From Anisus vortex (taxonomy: Eukaryota; Mollusca; Gastropoda; Planorbidae), in the NCBI GenBank assembly GCA_949126835.1, contig OX421495.1, positions 17,298,079 to 17,362,078 of the forward strand: a stretch of DNA of 64,000 nucleotides, in the 5' to 3' direction. Made by a program: the position numbers and the translations under genes. The number at the start of each line of letters is the position of its first letter. The first letter of the stretch is position 1. Below the pieces are notes generated by a model that saw nothing but the letters and a program-made list of their open reading frames with translations, was not told the DNA's origin and did not search any database. Shown piece after piece: positions 48,905 to 64,000 of this stretch.

Positions 48905-49493
48905 TAATAAGAATATAAAACTAAAATGCTATCTCACATTAGTTAGACCTATAGGCCTACTAGAATATATGCAGCACATGTAAGGTCATGTATGGGACAC
49001 ATCAACTTTATCTAAAGAAAACATTAAAAAATTAGAACAAATCCAAAAAAGAGCTGCAAGGTTCATTATTCATAACCAGTGAATATTCCCAATTAACAAG
49101 AGTAACACCATTAGTCAAATCACTAAACCTAGAAACACTAGAGGACAGAAGGGCAAAGAGTAAAGTAGTAATAATACACAAGGCATTAAACTCTAATTTA
49201 GAAATACAACCCAATAACAACTTGTTGCAAAGCTCAGATAAACATAAAGACAAAAACACTTTTCTTGTCCCTTATGCCGATTTTATGCGAGAACAAATAC
49301 ATATAAGTGCTCTTTCTTTCAGAGTGGCATTTGGGCATGGAATGGGTTGCCTGGAAAAGCCAGGAAAACCAGTAACTTAACATCATTTAAAACATACATA
49401 AAAATGCAGGACTAGACTCGGACCACGGATGAGCGTAGGACGCAATAATCTTCTTTATAGAAGGAGCATTTGTAATGTATAAGATAAGATATA
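48905..49493 (+). pseudogene. 3' fragment of the Jockey-like LINE family
   Basis: The plus strand carries the same C-terminal RT-associated segment as 34,666-35,090 (KKLEQIQKRAARF in pieces), then the 3' untranslated end with GACTCGGACCACGGATGAGC, ending TAAGATAAGATA. Frameshifts and a stop after the ARF block show it is dead. It lies just upstream of the AlkD-like coding exon and may be inside a 5' UTR intron. Confidence 0.75.
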
Positions 49494-49906
49494 GTTTATA
49501 AAGCAAATCAATCAACATGAAGTCCAGTATAGAGTATAAGACTAAATTATAATGCTACTCTACTACTACTCGTCTAGTCTACTATTCTGTAGCAATGATT
49601 ATCTTTTTTTTTTCTAGCTTATTTCTGTGTTAATAGTAACAATAGCAATTCAACTCAATAGTAAATAGCCTTCTAAGATCTGTAAATAGGCTACTGCAAA
49701 TAGTAATCTAAGCTTACGTCACATATATACACTGACATTTTATAAGACATTGGTATAAGTAGGCCTATAGACCTGCTAGCTGAGGCCTAGGCCTCTATCA
49801 AAATTATCATTAACATATCTGTCATGAACTATAAACCATTATAATATTTTAAGTCCTCCTAGAAATAGAAAGCAAACTTGTATTTTCTAAATTTAATTTC
49901 AGAAAT

Positions 49907-52900
49907 ATGTCTCATTTAAAGCCCAAGAAAATAATCAAGAAAAATACAAAGAACAGACAGAAGCTAGACAAAAATAATGACACAGATTTAGAGCCAGACT
50001 TCACTTTAAAACCAGAAACACACAATGATATCACTAATACTAGCAACCGTAATTCAAGGATGTCGCAGAAGAAAAGAAAACTTCATTTAGAGGACACAGA
50101 AATCAACAATTCAGATAGCATTCCCAGCCAAGAAGATTTACAAAATAATTTGGATAAAAGTAAAAGAAAAGCAACCAAAAAGCCTCCACAATCAACTGTC
50201 TCTAGCATGAAGGCTAAAAATAAGGAAAAGATATTGCACATTTTTGATACCCTGAGCAACAGATTCAAAGTGAATAGAAATGCTTCCAAAGCAGCTTCCA
50301 TGTCCAAGTACATGCGAAATCAGTTTCAGTATTTTGGTATCCAGACCCCAGAAAGGAGAAATTTATATAAAGATGTAAGAAATGTATCTTATTGATATTA
50401 TTTTGTCCTAGTTTCAACACTAAGTACGGTAATGCATATATAATAATACAGTATTTTAATCTTTAGTTGTGGGCTGAAGTAAAAGAGTTGAATTCATCAG
50501 ATATACGAGGGTTGGCCAATCTGACATGGCATTCAACAGAAAGAGAATTTCAACTGTTTACACTTGAATTGCTTGAAAAGGAAATGCTCAATATATATGA
50601 AAACAGAGGTGTAATTTCAAGTGATTCTGCTATAAAAACTGTAGAGTTTATAAAGCCTTTCCTTGTCTGTGACAAAAGCTGGTGGGATACAGTTGACACT
50701 TTGGCTATAAAAGGTAATATGTTTTTACAGAAATTAGGGTTAAATAATCTTCTAATGTACCATATTTGAAAACGTTATTTTTTTAGTAAGACATCAGTGT
50801 ATTAGTATTATAACCTGGATTACATAAAGTTATAAAGCATTTTATTACATCTAATTATTTTTATTGTCCTTACATATATCTTTGATTTACCTTCCTTAAA
50901 ATGGGTATCTGAACTGATCGACCCCAGATTTGTAGGGACCTAATGGTATATAAGCCTGACTTTGCTCTTTCATACTCTGCTGGATCATTATGTCTAAAAA
51001 GACATACATTTTTCTATTTCAGTTATAGGCCCATTGGTCAAACTTTGTCCAGAAGAGCTGCTACCATTTATGGACGACTGGAACCAAGATAACAATTTCT
51101 GGTTGTGCAGAACTTCTATTATTTATCAGAATGGTTTTAAATCCAGTACGGATGCTGAGCGTCTCTTTAGGTGAGTAAAAAAACAACAACAAATAACAAA
51201 CCACTTGATGGCAATTAAATGTAGAAAATTTGAGTAAAATAAATAGATGAATGCTAGGCTTAAACTCTTTGCTAGATCCATAATCCCCTTTTAACAGTTC
51301 TGCATACCATTCAGGGTAGTTAAGGCTTCCAAAAAAATCCAGTATTTAGCAGAGTTTTAATGTACACAAGTTCTTTTGGTTACCTTTCTGGTGTATAAAA
51401 AGTGTTTAAAAATAAGCATGTTTTTTTTTTAAATCCAGTATTTAGCAGAGTTTTAATGTACACAAGTTCTTTTGATTACCTTTCTGATGTATAAAAAGTG
51501 TTTAAAAATAAGCATGTTTTTTTTTCACATTAATGTCCAAATGGTTTAAGTGCTAATGTTAAATTCTGGAATGTAATAATATTAACATGTTGTTTACTAT
51601 AAACTAAAGGATAATAAAAGTCTTCAAAAGGATTTAGATCTTTGTTGATATTTTGTATAGACATTCCTATAATACAAGTTTTATTCAACTAATTATTACT
51701 ATTAAGGTAATCTTGTTGGATTCTGCAAAGTACCCTACGTAAGTGAAATAATAATTGAGAATCCACATTACCAAGTAAAACATCTAGTTTCATAAAAATG
51801 TAACGCAACTATCATCATCATCATCATCATCATCATCTGTCCTTTGGGTTCCTTGTGGAACATAGGGCCTCTGTCAAAGCACGCCACTCTTCACGGTCTC
51901 TTGCTAGTCGCTTCAATTCTTCCCAGCTCTTTCCAGTTCTTTCAGTTTCATCCAGTATGCTTCGTCTCCATGTTCGCTTGGGTCTTCCTCTATGCCGTTT
52001 ACCCTGGGGATTCCACTCTAAGGCCTGTCTAGCTCTGTTGTTGTTATCTTTCCTGAGGGTGTGTCCAATCCATCTCCACTTCTTTTCCATGATTTGTTGT
52101 TCTACTGTTCTTTGTCCACACCTCTCCCACAGCTTGGAGTTTTCTACCTTGTCGAACCATTTTATTTTGAGTATATTTCTTAGGCATCTGTTAACAAAGG
52201 TCTGGAGTCTATTTTTAGTTTTCTCTGTCGTTCGCCATGTTTCAGACCCATAAAGTAGGACCGTTTTAATGTTTGTGTTAAAGATCCTTACTTTAGTTTT
52301 GACAGAGATGTATGTAGATCTCCAGACCTGTTTCAAATTGGCAAAGGCTTGTCGCGCCAGGTTTATTCGACGTTCGATGTCCTCGTCTGCTCCTCCTGAT
52401 GCACTGACCACACTTCCAAGGTATACAAAGTGATTCACTTGGTCTAAGCTTTGGTTTTCTACTTGTATGTCGCCATCTTGTTGGTGGTTTATTTTCAACA
52501 CTTTGGTTTTTTGATGGTTTATACTGAGTCCTACTCTTTTTCCGGTCTCACTTAAAGCTGTGGTCTTCTCTTGCATATCCTGTAATCTGTGGGACAGAAT
52601 GGCCAGGTCATCTGCAAACTCTAAGTCTTCAAGTTTTTGTATTAGGGTCCATTGTATTCCTTTTCCTGAGTTAGCATAAGCTTCTTTTGTGACCCAGTCT
52701 AGTACTAGAAGGAACAGAAGTGGTGAAAGGAGACATCCTTGCTTGACTCCAGTTGTGACATGGAATTCATCTGACATCTTACCATTATGTACTATTTGGC
52801 AGGTAAAGTTTTCATAGAGACTTTTGATGATGGTTATTATTTTATTAGGGATTCCATAGTGCCTCATGATTGACCATATTGTCTCTCTATTAATGCTATC

Positions 52901-55751
52901 AAAAGCCTTTTCAAAGTCCACAAATGTGGCATAGAGTGGAGATTGCCATTCAATAGATTGTTCTATAATGATCCGGAGTGTTGCTATCTGGTCAATGCAT
53001 GATCTTCCTCTTCTGAACCCAGCCTGTTCTTCTCTTAGGAGATCATCGCAGGCTTCTTTAATTCTGTTGAGTATTGTTCTGCTGAAGACCTTGCTTGGTA
53101 CTGAGAGTAGAGTAATTCCTCGCCATTTATCACATCTTGACAGGTCCCCATTCTTTGGAATTTTAATCAGTAGGCCTTTTTTCCATTCTGCAGGAGGGGT
53201 TTCGGTTGACCAAATTTTATTAAAGATATTGTGGAGTTGGTTAACAATTTCAGCTCCTCCTTCTTTTAGGACCTCAGGTGGTATATTGTCTATGCCTGCT
53301 GCTTTGCCTGTCTTCATTTGATTGATGGCCTTCCATATTTCTTCTTTGGATATTTCTTCCATATTTATGTCCAGTGTTTCTCCTGTGGTCAGATCGGGTG
53401 GATTTAGAGGGGTTGGTCTGTTTAGCACTTCCTGGAAGTATTCTTTCCATCTTCTGAGCTGGTCATCTATGGAAGAGAGGAGTTTACCTTGTTTGTCTCG
53501 GACTGGCACATTGTAGTTAGCTTTCTTGCCACTCAAGAGTTTAGTAATTTTATATAACTGTTTTAGGTCTCCTTTTCCTGCTGCTTCTTCTGCTTGCTCA
53601 GCTAGTTTATTATAAAATGTTCTTTTATCATGTCTAAGCATTTTTGATACCTCTTTTGAAATTGTATGATACTCTTGTTGTGTTAGTTGTTTATGTTTTC
53701 TTGTTTTAGCTTGGTTTACTGTTTGTTTTGCATGTTTCCTGTCTTCAATTCTTTGCCATGTCTCGTCGCTAATCCAATGTTTTTTGTTTTTTGGGGCAGG
53801 TCTTAGTACTTCATTACAAGTTCCTATAATAATTTCTTTGAAGTTATCCCAGGTTTTGTTTATGCCTTCCTCAGTATCATCTGGTTGTAGTGCAGAGAAT
53901 CGGTTTTTAAGGGTTAATTGTAGTTCACGCTTTCTCTGTGAATTCTGGAGTTTGTCTAGGTCGAATTTGGTTCTCCTGTTTGTTTTTGACCTTTGTTTGG
54001 CTAACTTTATTTTTAGCTTGGCCACTACCAGGTGGTGATCTGATCCAATGTCTGCTCCTCTTTTGGTTCGTACATCCTGTAATGTGCTCCTCCAAGTACG
54101 GCATATAGCGATGTGGTCTATTTGATTCGCTGTTTTGTTGTCTGGTGAGACCCACGTTGCTTTGTGGCATTTTTTGTGTGGGAAGATGCTGCCTCCGATC
54201 ACCAGTTCATTGAATGTACAGAAGTTAGCAAACATCTCTCCATTTTCGTTCATGTTGCCCAGTCCGTGTATGCCCATTGTCTTCTCTCTCCCTTTGTTTT
54301 CATTTCCTATTTTAGCATTCATATCTCCCATGAGGATCAGTATATCTCTTTTGGGTATTCTATCCACTATACTTTGAAGTCGTTCATAGAATGCAACTTT
54401 ATCTTCTTCGGGTGCAAGGTTGGTGGGAGCATAGCACATGACGATGTGAACATTTTGGAATCTTGATAGAAATTTTGCTCTAATAATTCTGTCTGAAACA
54501 GGTTCCCATTCCAGGAGACTTTTAAATGAATCTTTGTTCAATAGGAGTGCCACTCCATTTTCATGGGTGTCCTCTTCGTTTTCCATTCCAGAAAAGAGCA
54601 GAGTTTCACCTGTTTGAAGCCTAGTTTCTCCAAAAGTGTTCCACCGTACTTCACTCAGTCCCAAAATTTGCAATTTGTAGTTAGCCATCTCTTTAGCGAC
54701 TTGGGCGCATCTGCCTGGTTCTAGCAGGGTTCGGACATTCCATGTACCCAAGCTGAAGGGTGCCTTTTGCATTAGGAAATGTTTCTTTTTCGTCGGTTTG
54801 AGTAGGGTGGTCGGCCTTGTGGGATTCTTTTGAGTTTCCCCACACAGCTTCATAAATCTCCTTTGTGGAGCCCTACTCTCGCCTCTGACTGTGTTTTGTA
54901 AGTTTGCTTTGATTTTGGTTTCTGTAACGTTTTGTTTTTTTGGCCAGGTTGTTAGCCCTGCGCACAACCGTCTGGGATGATTCCCTTTACAGCTCTCAGG
55001 ATAGCTGCCTTATTTTCGGGTAAGGTTCCCAAGCCTTTGTGGATCCCTCCACTTCCTGCAAGGCAGCAGGTTCTGATTTTGGTCCGCCCCGGGTATTTGA
55101 TTTCCCCGGTACCTACCATATCTGGTGGGCGTTCCCCAATCCGCCACCCGGGGAGGCGCTCGATGGGAGATCAGAAACTCCACAACTATATACGAATATA
55201 TTTCTTTCTGGGACCCATAAAAAAAATCTAGAGCAAATTCAGAATAGAGCTGAAACAGGTGAATATTCACACGCTACCAATATTTAATATTAGTAAACTT
55301 AGAATCTAGATAAATTCAGGAAAAAAGGTTTAAAAGCAACATTAATACTTTTAAAATTAATTCAAGGTAGTAACTTCATTTAATATCAGGTAAAACTTCA
55401 TGTTTTTAAAGTTAACCACACCAGAGATTAAAATTAAATTCAATATTAACTCTGCAACTCATATCCCAAAATTCTAATTTTAGAATAGTGTCTGGCTTTA
55501 AAAACATGGTTATATTTAGTAAGCATGCTTTCTACTATTTCTTCCCATGAGCTTTATCTTGTCCTTCTGTTAATTACAGGTACTGTTTGAGTGCAGCACA
55601 TAGTGAAGAATTTTTTATTCAGAAAGCTATAGGATGGGCACTCCGGGAATATTACAAGGTGAATCCTGTGAGTGTAAAGACTTTTGTTCAGGAGAATAAA
55701 AAGAAATTGTCTACACTCAGCATACGAGAAGCAATGAAACACGACAAATGA
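49907..55751 (+). CDS. AlkD-family DNA alkylation repair protein (HEAT-like DNA glycosylase)
   Basis: Four coding exons: 49,907-50,374; 50,467-50,713; 51,023-51,170; 55,580-55,751; frames join to give 344 residues. The first coding exon follows a TTTCAG acceptor five bases before the ATG, so a non-coding 5' exon exists upstream. Residues 1 to about 110 are lysine-rich and polar, probably nuclear-targeting; the rest is the HEAT-like alkylation-repair domain. Family knowledge: bacterial AlkD removes N3- and N7-alkylated purines without base flipping, using Trp109, Asp113, Arg148 and Trp187. Likely equivalents are the W and D in CDKSWWDTVDTLA, the R in NNFWLCRTSIIYQ and the W in IQKAIGWALREY. 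LSTLSIREAMKH closes the protein. The last intron (4.4 kb) contains a full-length RTE LINE antisense to the gene. Animal members are little studied, so glycosylase activity is inferred from conserved residues. Confidence 0.88.
51335..51526. repeat. 96-bp tandem duplication in the last AlkD-like intron
   Basis: Two adjacent copies of a block starting AAATCCAGTATTTAGCAGAG and ending AAATAAGCATG plus a T tract. They differ by about three bases, so the duplication is recent. Confidence 0.95.
51811..55182 (-). mobile_element. Full-length RTE-type LINE with target duplication
   Basis: On the minus strand the element has a GC-rich 5' leader of about 215 bp (including GGTGGCGGATTGGGGAACGC), one intact 1,044-codon frame and a (GAT)9 microsatellite tail at 51,811-51,837. 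CAACTAT occurs at 51,806-51,812 and 55,183-55,189, a plausible 7-bp target duplication; its overlap with the tail leaves the exact edge uncertain by one or two bases. The single ORF with endonuclease plus RT, minimal 3' UTR and short-repeat tail is the layout of RTE-clade elements. It interrupts the last intron of the AlkD-like gene in antisense orientation. Confidence 0.9.
51833..54967 (-). CDS. RTE-type LINE ORF: apurinic-like endonuclease plus reverse transcriptase
   Basis: A 1,044-residue protein with no stop or frameshift. Residues 71-315 are an endonuclease/exonuclease/phosphatase domain: TWNVRTL at 75-81, catalytic glutamate in GLSEVRW (103-109), GDMNAKIG at 214-221 and the SDH triad at 309-311. 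The RT domain covers about 540-830, with QAGFRRGRSCIDQI, VDFEKAFDSINRE, TGVKQGCLLSPLLF and the active-site FADD at 784-787. The C-terminus has the HRGRPKRTWRR motif usual in these elements. Family knowledge: the endonuclease nicks target DNA and the RT copies the RNA from the nick. All key residues are present, so the protein looks competent. Its TGA stop is the first triplet in phase within the tail microsatellite. Confidence 0.95.
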   Translation of the reverse strand: MCAGLTTWPKKQNVTETKIKANLQNTVRGESRAPQRRFMKLCGETQKNPTRPTTLLKPTKKKHFLMQKAPFSLGTWNVRTLLEPGRCAQVAKEMANYKLQILGLSEVRWNTFGETRLQTGETLLFSGMENEEDTHENGVALLLNKDSFKSLLEWEPVSDRIIRAKFLSRFQNVHIVMCYAPTNLAPEEDKVAFYERLQSIVDRIPKRDILILMGDMNAKIGNENKGREKTMGIHGLGNMNENGEMFANFCTFNELVIGGSIFPHKKCHKATWVSPDNKTANQIDHIAICRTWRSTLQDVRTKRGADIGSDHHLVVAKLKIKLAKQRSKTNRRTKFDLDKLQNSQRKRELQLTLKNRFSALQPDDTEEGINKTWDNFKEIIIGTCNEVLRPAPKNKKHWISDETWQRIEDRKHAKQTVNQAKTRKHKQLTQQEYHTISKEVSKMLRHDKRTFYNKLAEQAEEAAGKGDLKQLYKITKLLSGKKANYNVPVRDKQGKLLSSIDDQLRRWKEYFQEVLNRPTPLNPPDLTTGETLDINMEEISKEEIWKAINQMKTGKAAGIDNIPPEVLKEGGAEIVNQLHNIFNKIWSTETPPAEWKKGLLIKIPKNGDLSRCDKWRGITLLSVPSKVFSRTILNRIKEACDDLLREEQAGFRRGRSCIDQIATLRIIIEQSIEWQSPLYATFVDFEKAFDSINRETIWSIMRHYGIPNKIITIIKSLYENFTCQIVHNGKMSDEFHVTTGVKQGCLLSPLLFLLVLDWVTKEAYANSGKGIQWTLIQKLEDLEFADDLAILSHRLQDMQEKTTALSETGKRVGLSINHQKTKVLKINHQQDGDIQVENQSLDQVNHFVYLGSVVSASGGADEDIERRINLARQAFANLKQVWRSTYISVKTKVRIFNTNIKTVLLYGSETWRTTEKTKNRLQTFVNRCLRNILKIKWFDKVENSKLWERCGQRTVEQQIMEKKWRWIGHTLRKDNNNRARQALEWNPQGKRHRGRPKRTWRRSILDETERTGKSWEELKRLARDREEWRALTEALCSTRNPKDR
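55190..55275 (+). pseudogene. Remnant of a Jockey-like LINE C-terminal segment
   Basis: TCTGGGACCCATAAAAAAAA, then CTAGAGCAAATTCAGAATAG, reads WDP...KNLEQIQNRAE and matches the WDPSTKENIKKLEQIQKRAA block at 34,990-35,030. It lies immediately beside the 5' end of the RTE element, which apparently landed next to or in this older remnant. Confidence 0.6.
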
Positions 55752-58120
55752 CTTTTTTAATATATATATAATTGTAGATAATATTAAAATATATATTTTT
55801 TTTATTAATTAGTGTACCTTAATTAAACAGACAACTCTTAATTAAACAGAAAACTCTGTAAATGAAATTGAAAAATTGTAATTCTAGTTAAGTGAAAGGA
55901 TTTTATAAAAGAATTTCAGTCTAACAAAGCTACTTTTTTTCAGACAGCCTCTAAGTGTGAGACAATTGAATAAAGCTGACAACTTGTACAAAAAAAAGTT
56001 TTTAAATATTTCCAACGTTGACTTTTTATTGAAAGAAAAAATTGTTGAAAACCATTACAGTTACATTGCACACATCATTCTCAAAATTTCAAAGCAATGT
56101 GTCATTTAAGAAGCTAATTAAATGAATCAGCAAAGTTTACTTTAGCAATTTATATTTCATATATTACTAATTGGTATTATATTGGAAATCTCTTGTTTGA
56201 TACAGCTTACATTATTTTTTCTTAAGTTCTCTTCACTGAAACTGACTCAAAGACTAAACATAATTTTATTTTAAAATTTTAAATTGGAACAACACCTGAA
56301 ACAATTCTAGAGTACTTTTAATGATTTTTTCTAACAAGTAGCAATTTCAGTTGCACATTCATTTGTAGATCCTTATAACAATAACTATAAATTAACTTAA
56401 AAAATGAAGTGACCAGATTATTAGATGACTTGGTATCATATCATTCATTCAACAAAAGTTTATAATTATAATATCAAACTGAATGTAATGTATACATATT
56501 GTAACTTCCCCATTACCAGCTGAGTATAAATGAGAAAATGTTTGAATGAATTCTAAGACATTCTCAATGTCATAAATATATATATGCACCCAAAAAATTA
56601 AATTTTAATAAAAGAAAAAAATGCATCAAAATATAAAGGCTTATATTTTTATTTCTTGTTAGAACAATATAATACTGAATTTATTTGTTTTGCCAAAAAA
56701 GTTTTACATAAATAGAAATCTATAAGAAAAGGTAATCTCATCAATAAAAGAACTTGAAATCACCATAACCTTTTATATAACAAAATAGTGATGATGTTAA
56801 TCTATGTACTCTCTTTTAATGTAAAGTTTTGAGCGTTTTAAATTTAATTAAGGGGAATAAAAAAAGATGATGCAAATATTTACAATAGACAAAACTAAAT
56901 CCACCTTGTAATTTCAGTGTAAATCAATGATTAACTAAAATTGTTTTTAATAAAATATAATAATTATGAGATACTGAACTGCTTATTATATTTATTCCTT
57001 TTTGTGAAACATCTAGTAATGTTATCTAAAGCAATTGCATTGGAATGTGATCATTTAAAGGAAATCGGGCTAGAGCAATATTCATATATTTCACGTTTAA
57101 TACATCTGTAATTTAAATACTGAGAAATTAAAACACAAAAAGAGCAAGACATGATTGGAGGAATAACAATAGTTTGTTTTTTCTACTAGATCTGTTTTCT
57201 GGCAAGAACATTTTTTCACAAAAGCACAAAAATGTATGTCACATATATATTTACTTATTCAAAATAACCAATTTCTGGTCACAATCTTTTGAACACAGCT
57301 GTTGGGGAAATGATAAGTCAATGAAACAAAATATATTATCAATATTAAGTTTAATCTTTGGTTCTGTTTATTGAATATTTTGCTTTTAAATAGTATGTAA
57401 TTTTGTAGTTTAGGAGAAGGGGTAACTAACTTTCCGCTATTGCAGGAACTCACAGTACTTATCTTATTTTAAAAAAGAAAAAAAACTTTAAAGCAGAAAA
57501 AAAAATTATTTTCTTCAATTTGGCAAAACATCTGCATTTTAATAGTCTATTATACTCTATATTCATTCAATTATATAAATCTGTCTCATTATCTCATCAT
57601 TAATACAATCTGGAATAAAAAAATACTGATAAAATATGAGTATAAATGCCATAATATGGTTTTTATGTAATTATTAAACTTAAATGAAAAAAATGTTTTC
57701 CCCTAATTCCATGAAAAATAAACCGCAAATACAACCAAGAAATGACACTAAAGCTGCTACAATAATACATCAATTAATTAGAAATGCAATATTTAAAAAA
57801 AAATTATCTTATATGAAAATATTTAGGTTACATCTTCAGTGAGACATAGAATTTGAAAAGAATATTTTGACCAGGTATTTCTTAACCTTAAATTTTAAAT
57901 CAATTTAAATTTGATAATGTTAATAAATGTGTAATTCACAGTCTTATAAGCATGCAAATACAAATATAAACAAAATATTCTTGAATAAGGTGGGCTTTTA
58001 CAAATACAAAAACCTCAACAAAAAAAACAACAACCCAAGGCAGCAACCATCTATAACATTTCAACAACAGTTTTGGTTGTCAGGAATCAACTGAGCATGT
58101 GTAGGAGGGATGCACCACAG
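55752..58120. other. 3' UTR and convergent intergenic DNA
   Basis: A candidate AATAAA for the AlkD-like gene lies at 55,969-55,974, 218 nt past its stop. The rest, up to the MTHFD1 stop codon, is very AT-rich and without exons, and should include the MTHFD1 3' UTR on the opposite strand. Confidence 0.5.
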
Positions 58121-63375
<5,255 letters not shown>

Positions 63376-64000
63376 CTAACACTAAATATTTATGGGATAA
63401 AAGTATTTTTATTGTTACTAATTCACTGTAAGATTTGAATAAATTATTCTAACTGTAAAGAATATACCATATATACTCACATATAAGTCACACTTTTTTA
63501 CAAAAATATTTTCGTAGGCCTATTGAATGCAAATTACAATATGGAAAGAATTGTAATGTGTAAAAGCCTATCTAGCCTATAATATAGGTAGCTTGTACAC
63601 TAGTAGCTCAAGATGCATTTTATTTAGGACCTAAGGCCTAGGCTATAGCCTACTAAGGCAGTGTTTAGCATTTTGAACCGCACCATGTCTAAGCAATGTT
63701 TCCACAACTATGATTGGCCGGCCAATCGATAAATTTCAGGACATTTCAGAAAAAGTCTGCACTCAAAATTTTTTTGTTTTCAAATCTATATAAAAATAAT
63801 GCATAAAATGTCAATAGTGTGTTTCATTTTTCCTTAGTTGCATGTAGCTATTGGACGGTTGCAAAGAGAACAAGATAAAAAGCCAGCACTCTCTGTTTCT
63901 TAAATTTTTGCGCCGTCACATTTAAATTTTATTTATTTATTAAAATTTATGTTTGTGTTTTGCATGATTGAAACTATTTTTCAAGAAAAGTTTCTAAATT
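63376..64000. other. MTHFD1 intron or region upstream of the first visible exon
   Basis: AT-rich with several AGGCCTA/TAGGCCT words (63,515-63,650), the same motif type that dominates 18.7-20 kb. No further exon with a good donor was found before the edge. Confidence 0.5.

Noticed and set aside
53925..54170. Plus- and minus-strand open frames within 51.8-55.2 kb other than the LINE ORF
   Set aside because: They are shadows of the 1,044-codon LINE frame.

Overview
This is animal nuclear DNA: AT-rich, with interrupted genes whose exon phases join exactly, long introns, tRNA-derived SINEs, several LINE lineages, hAT, piggyBac-like and other DNA transposons, and solo LTRs. The repeat mix and the tRNA-headed SINE resemble what I know from heterobranch gastropod genomes; that taxonomic call is an impression, not a proof. 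I found no prokaryotic operon, CRISPR array or biosynthetic cluster, and no rRNA or functional tRNA gene.

Layout: 1-2.8 kb has no recognisable gene. At 2,854-2,969 (minus) lies an unidentified 38-codon terminal exon. FRMD8 (FERM-domain partner of the iRhom/ADAM17 sheddase) fills 7.4-15.7 kb on the minus strand in ten exons. From 15.8 to 27.3 kb is a transposon-rich interval: a 45-bp minisatellite, a solo LTR, a family of ~300-bp MITEs, a LINE 3' end, a 2.3-kb DNA transposon with a broken transposase, an RNase-H LINE remnant and a hAT-type transposase remnant.

MAD2L1BP (p31comet, 27.4-31.5 kb, plus) follows, then a Jockey-like LINE remnant (34.5-36.6 kb) carrying a nested 317-bp hAT MITE with an exact 8-bp target duplication. 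PRDX5 (38.8-45.1 kb, plus) has a 1.84-kb hAT relic in intron 2. An AlkD-family DNA alkylation-repair gene (49.9-55.8 kb, plus) hosts an apparently intact RTE-type LINE antisense in its last intron. The 3' part of C1-tetrahydrofolate synthase (MTHFD1 or MTHFD1L; 58.1-63.4 kb, minus, 5' end off the right edge) closes the window, with a 632-bp solo LTR in one intron.

The host genes are ordinary housekeeping or signalling genes with no evident shared pathway. FRMD8 and MAD2L1BP are head-to-head but 11.6 kb apart; the AlkD-like gene and MTHFD1 are tail-to-tail. Exon boundaries were derived by hand from GT/AG sites, reading-frame continuity and remembered family sequences. The main things to look at twice are a substituted proline in the PRDX5 active-site motif, a LINE whose stop codon is part of its tail microsatellite, nested transposons with clean target duplications, and the orphan exon that splices in phase to FRMD8. 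I did not find a convincing new biological system.
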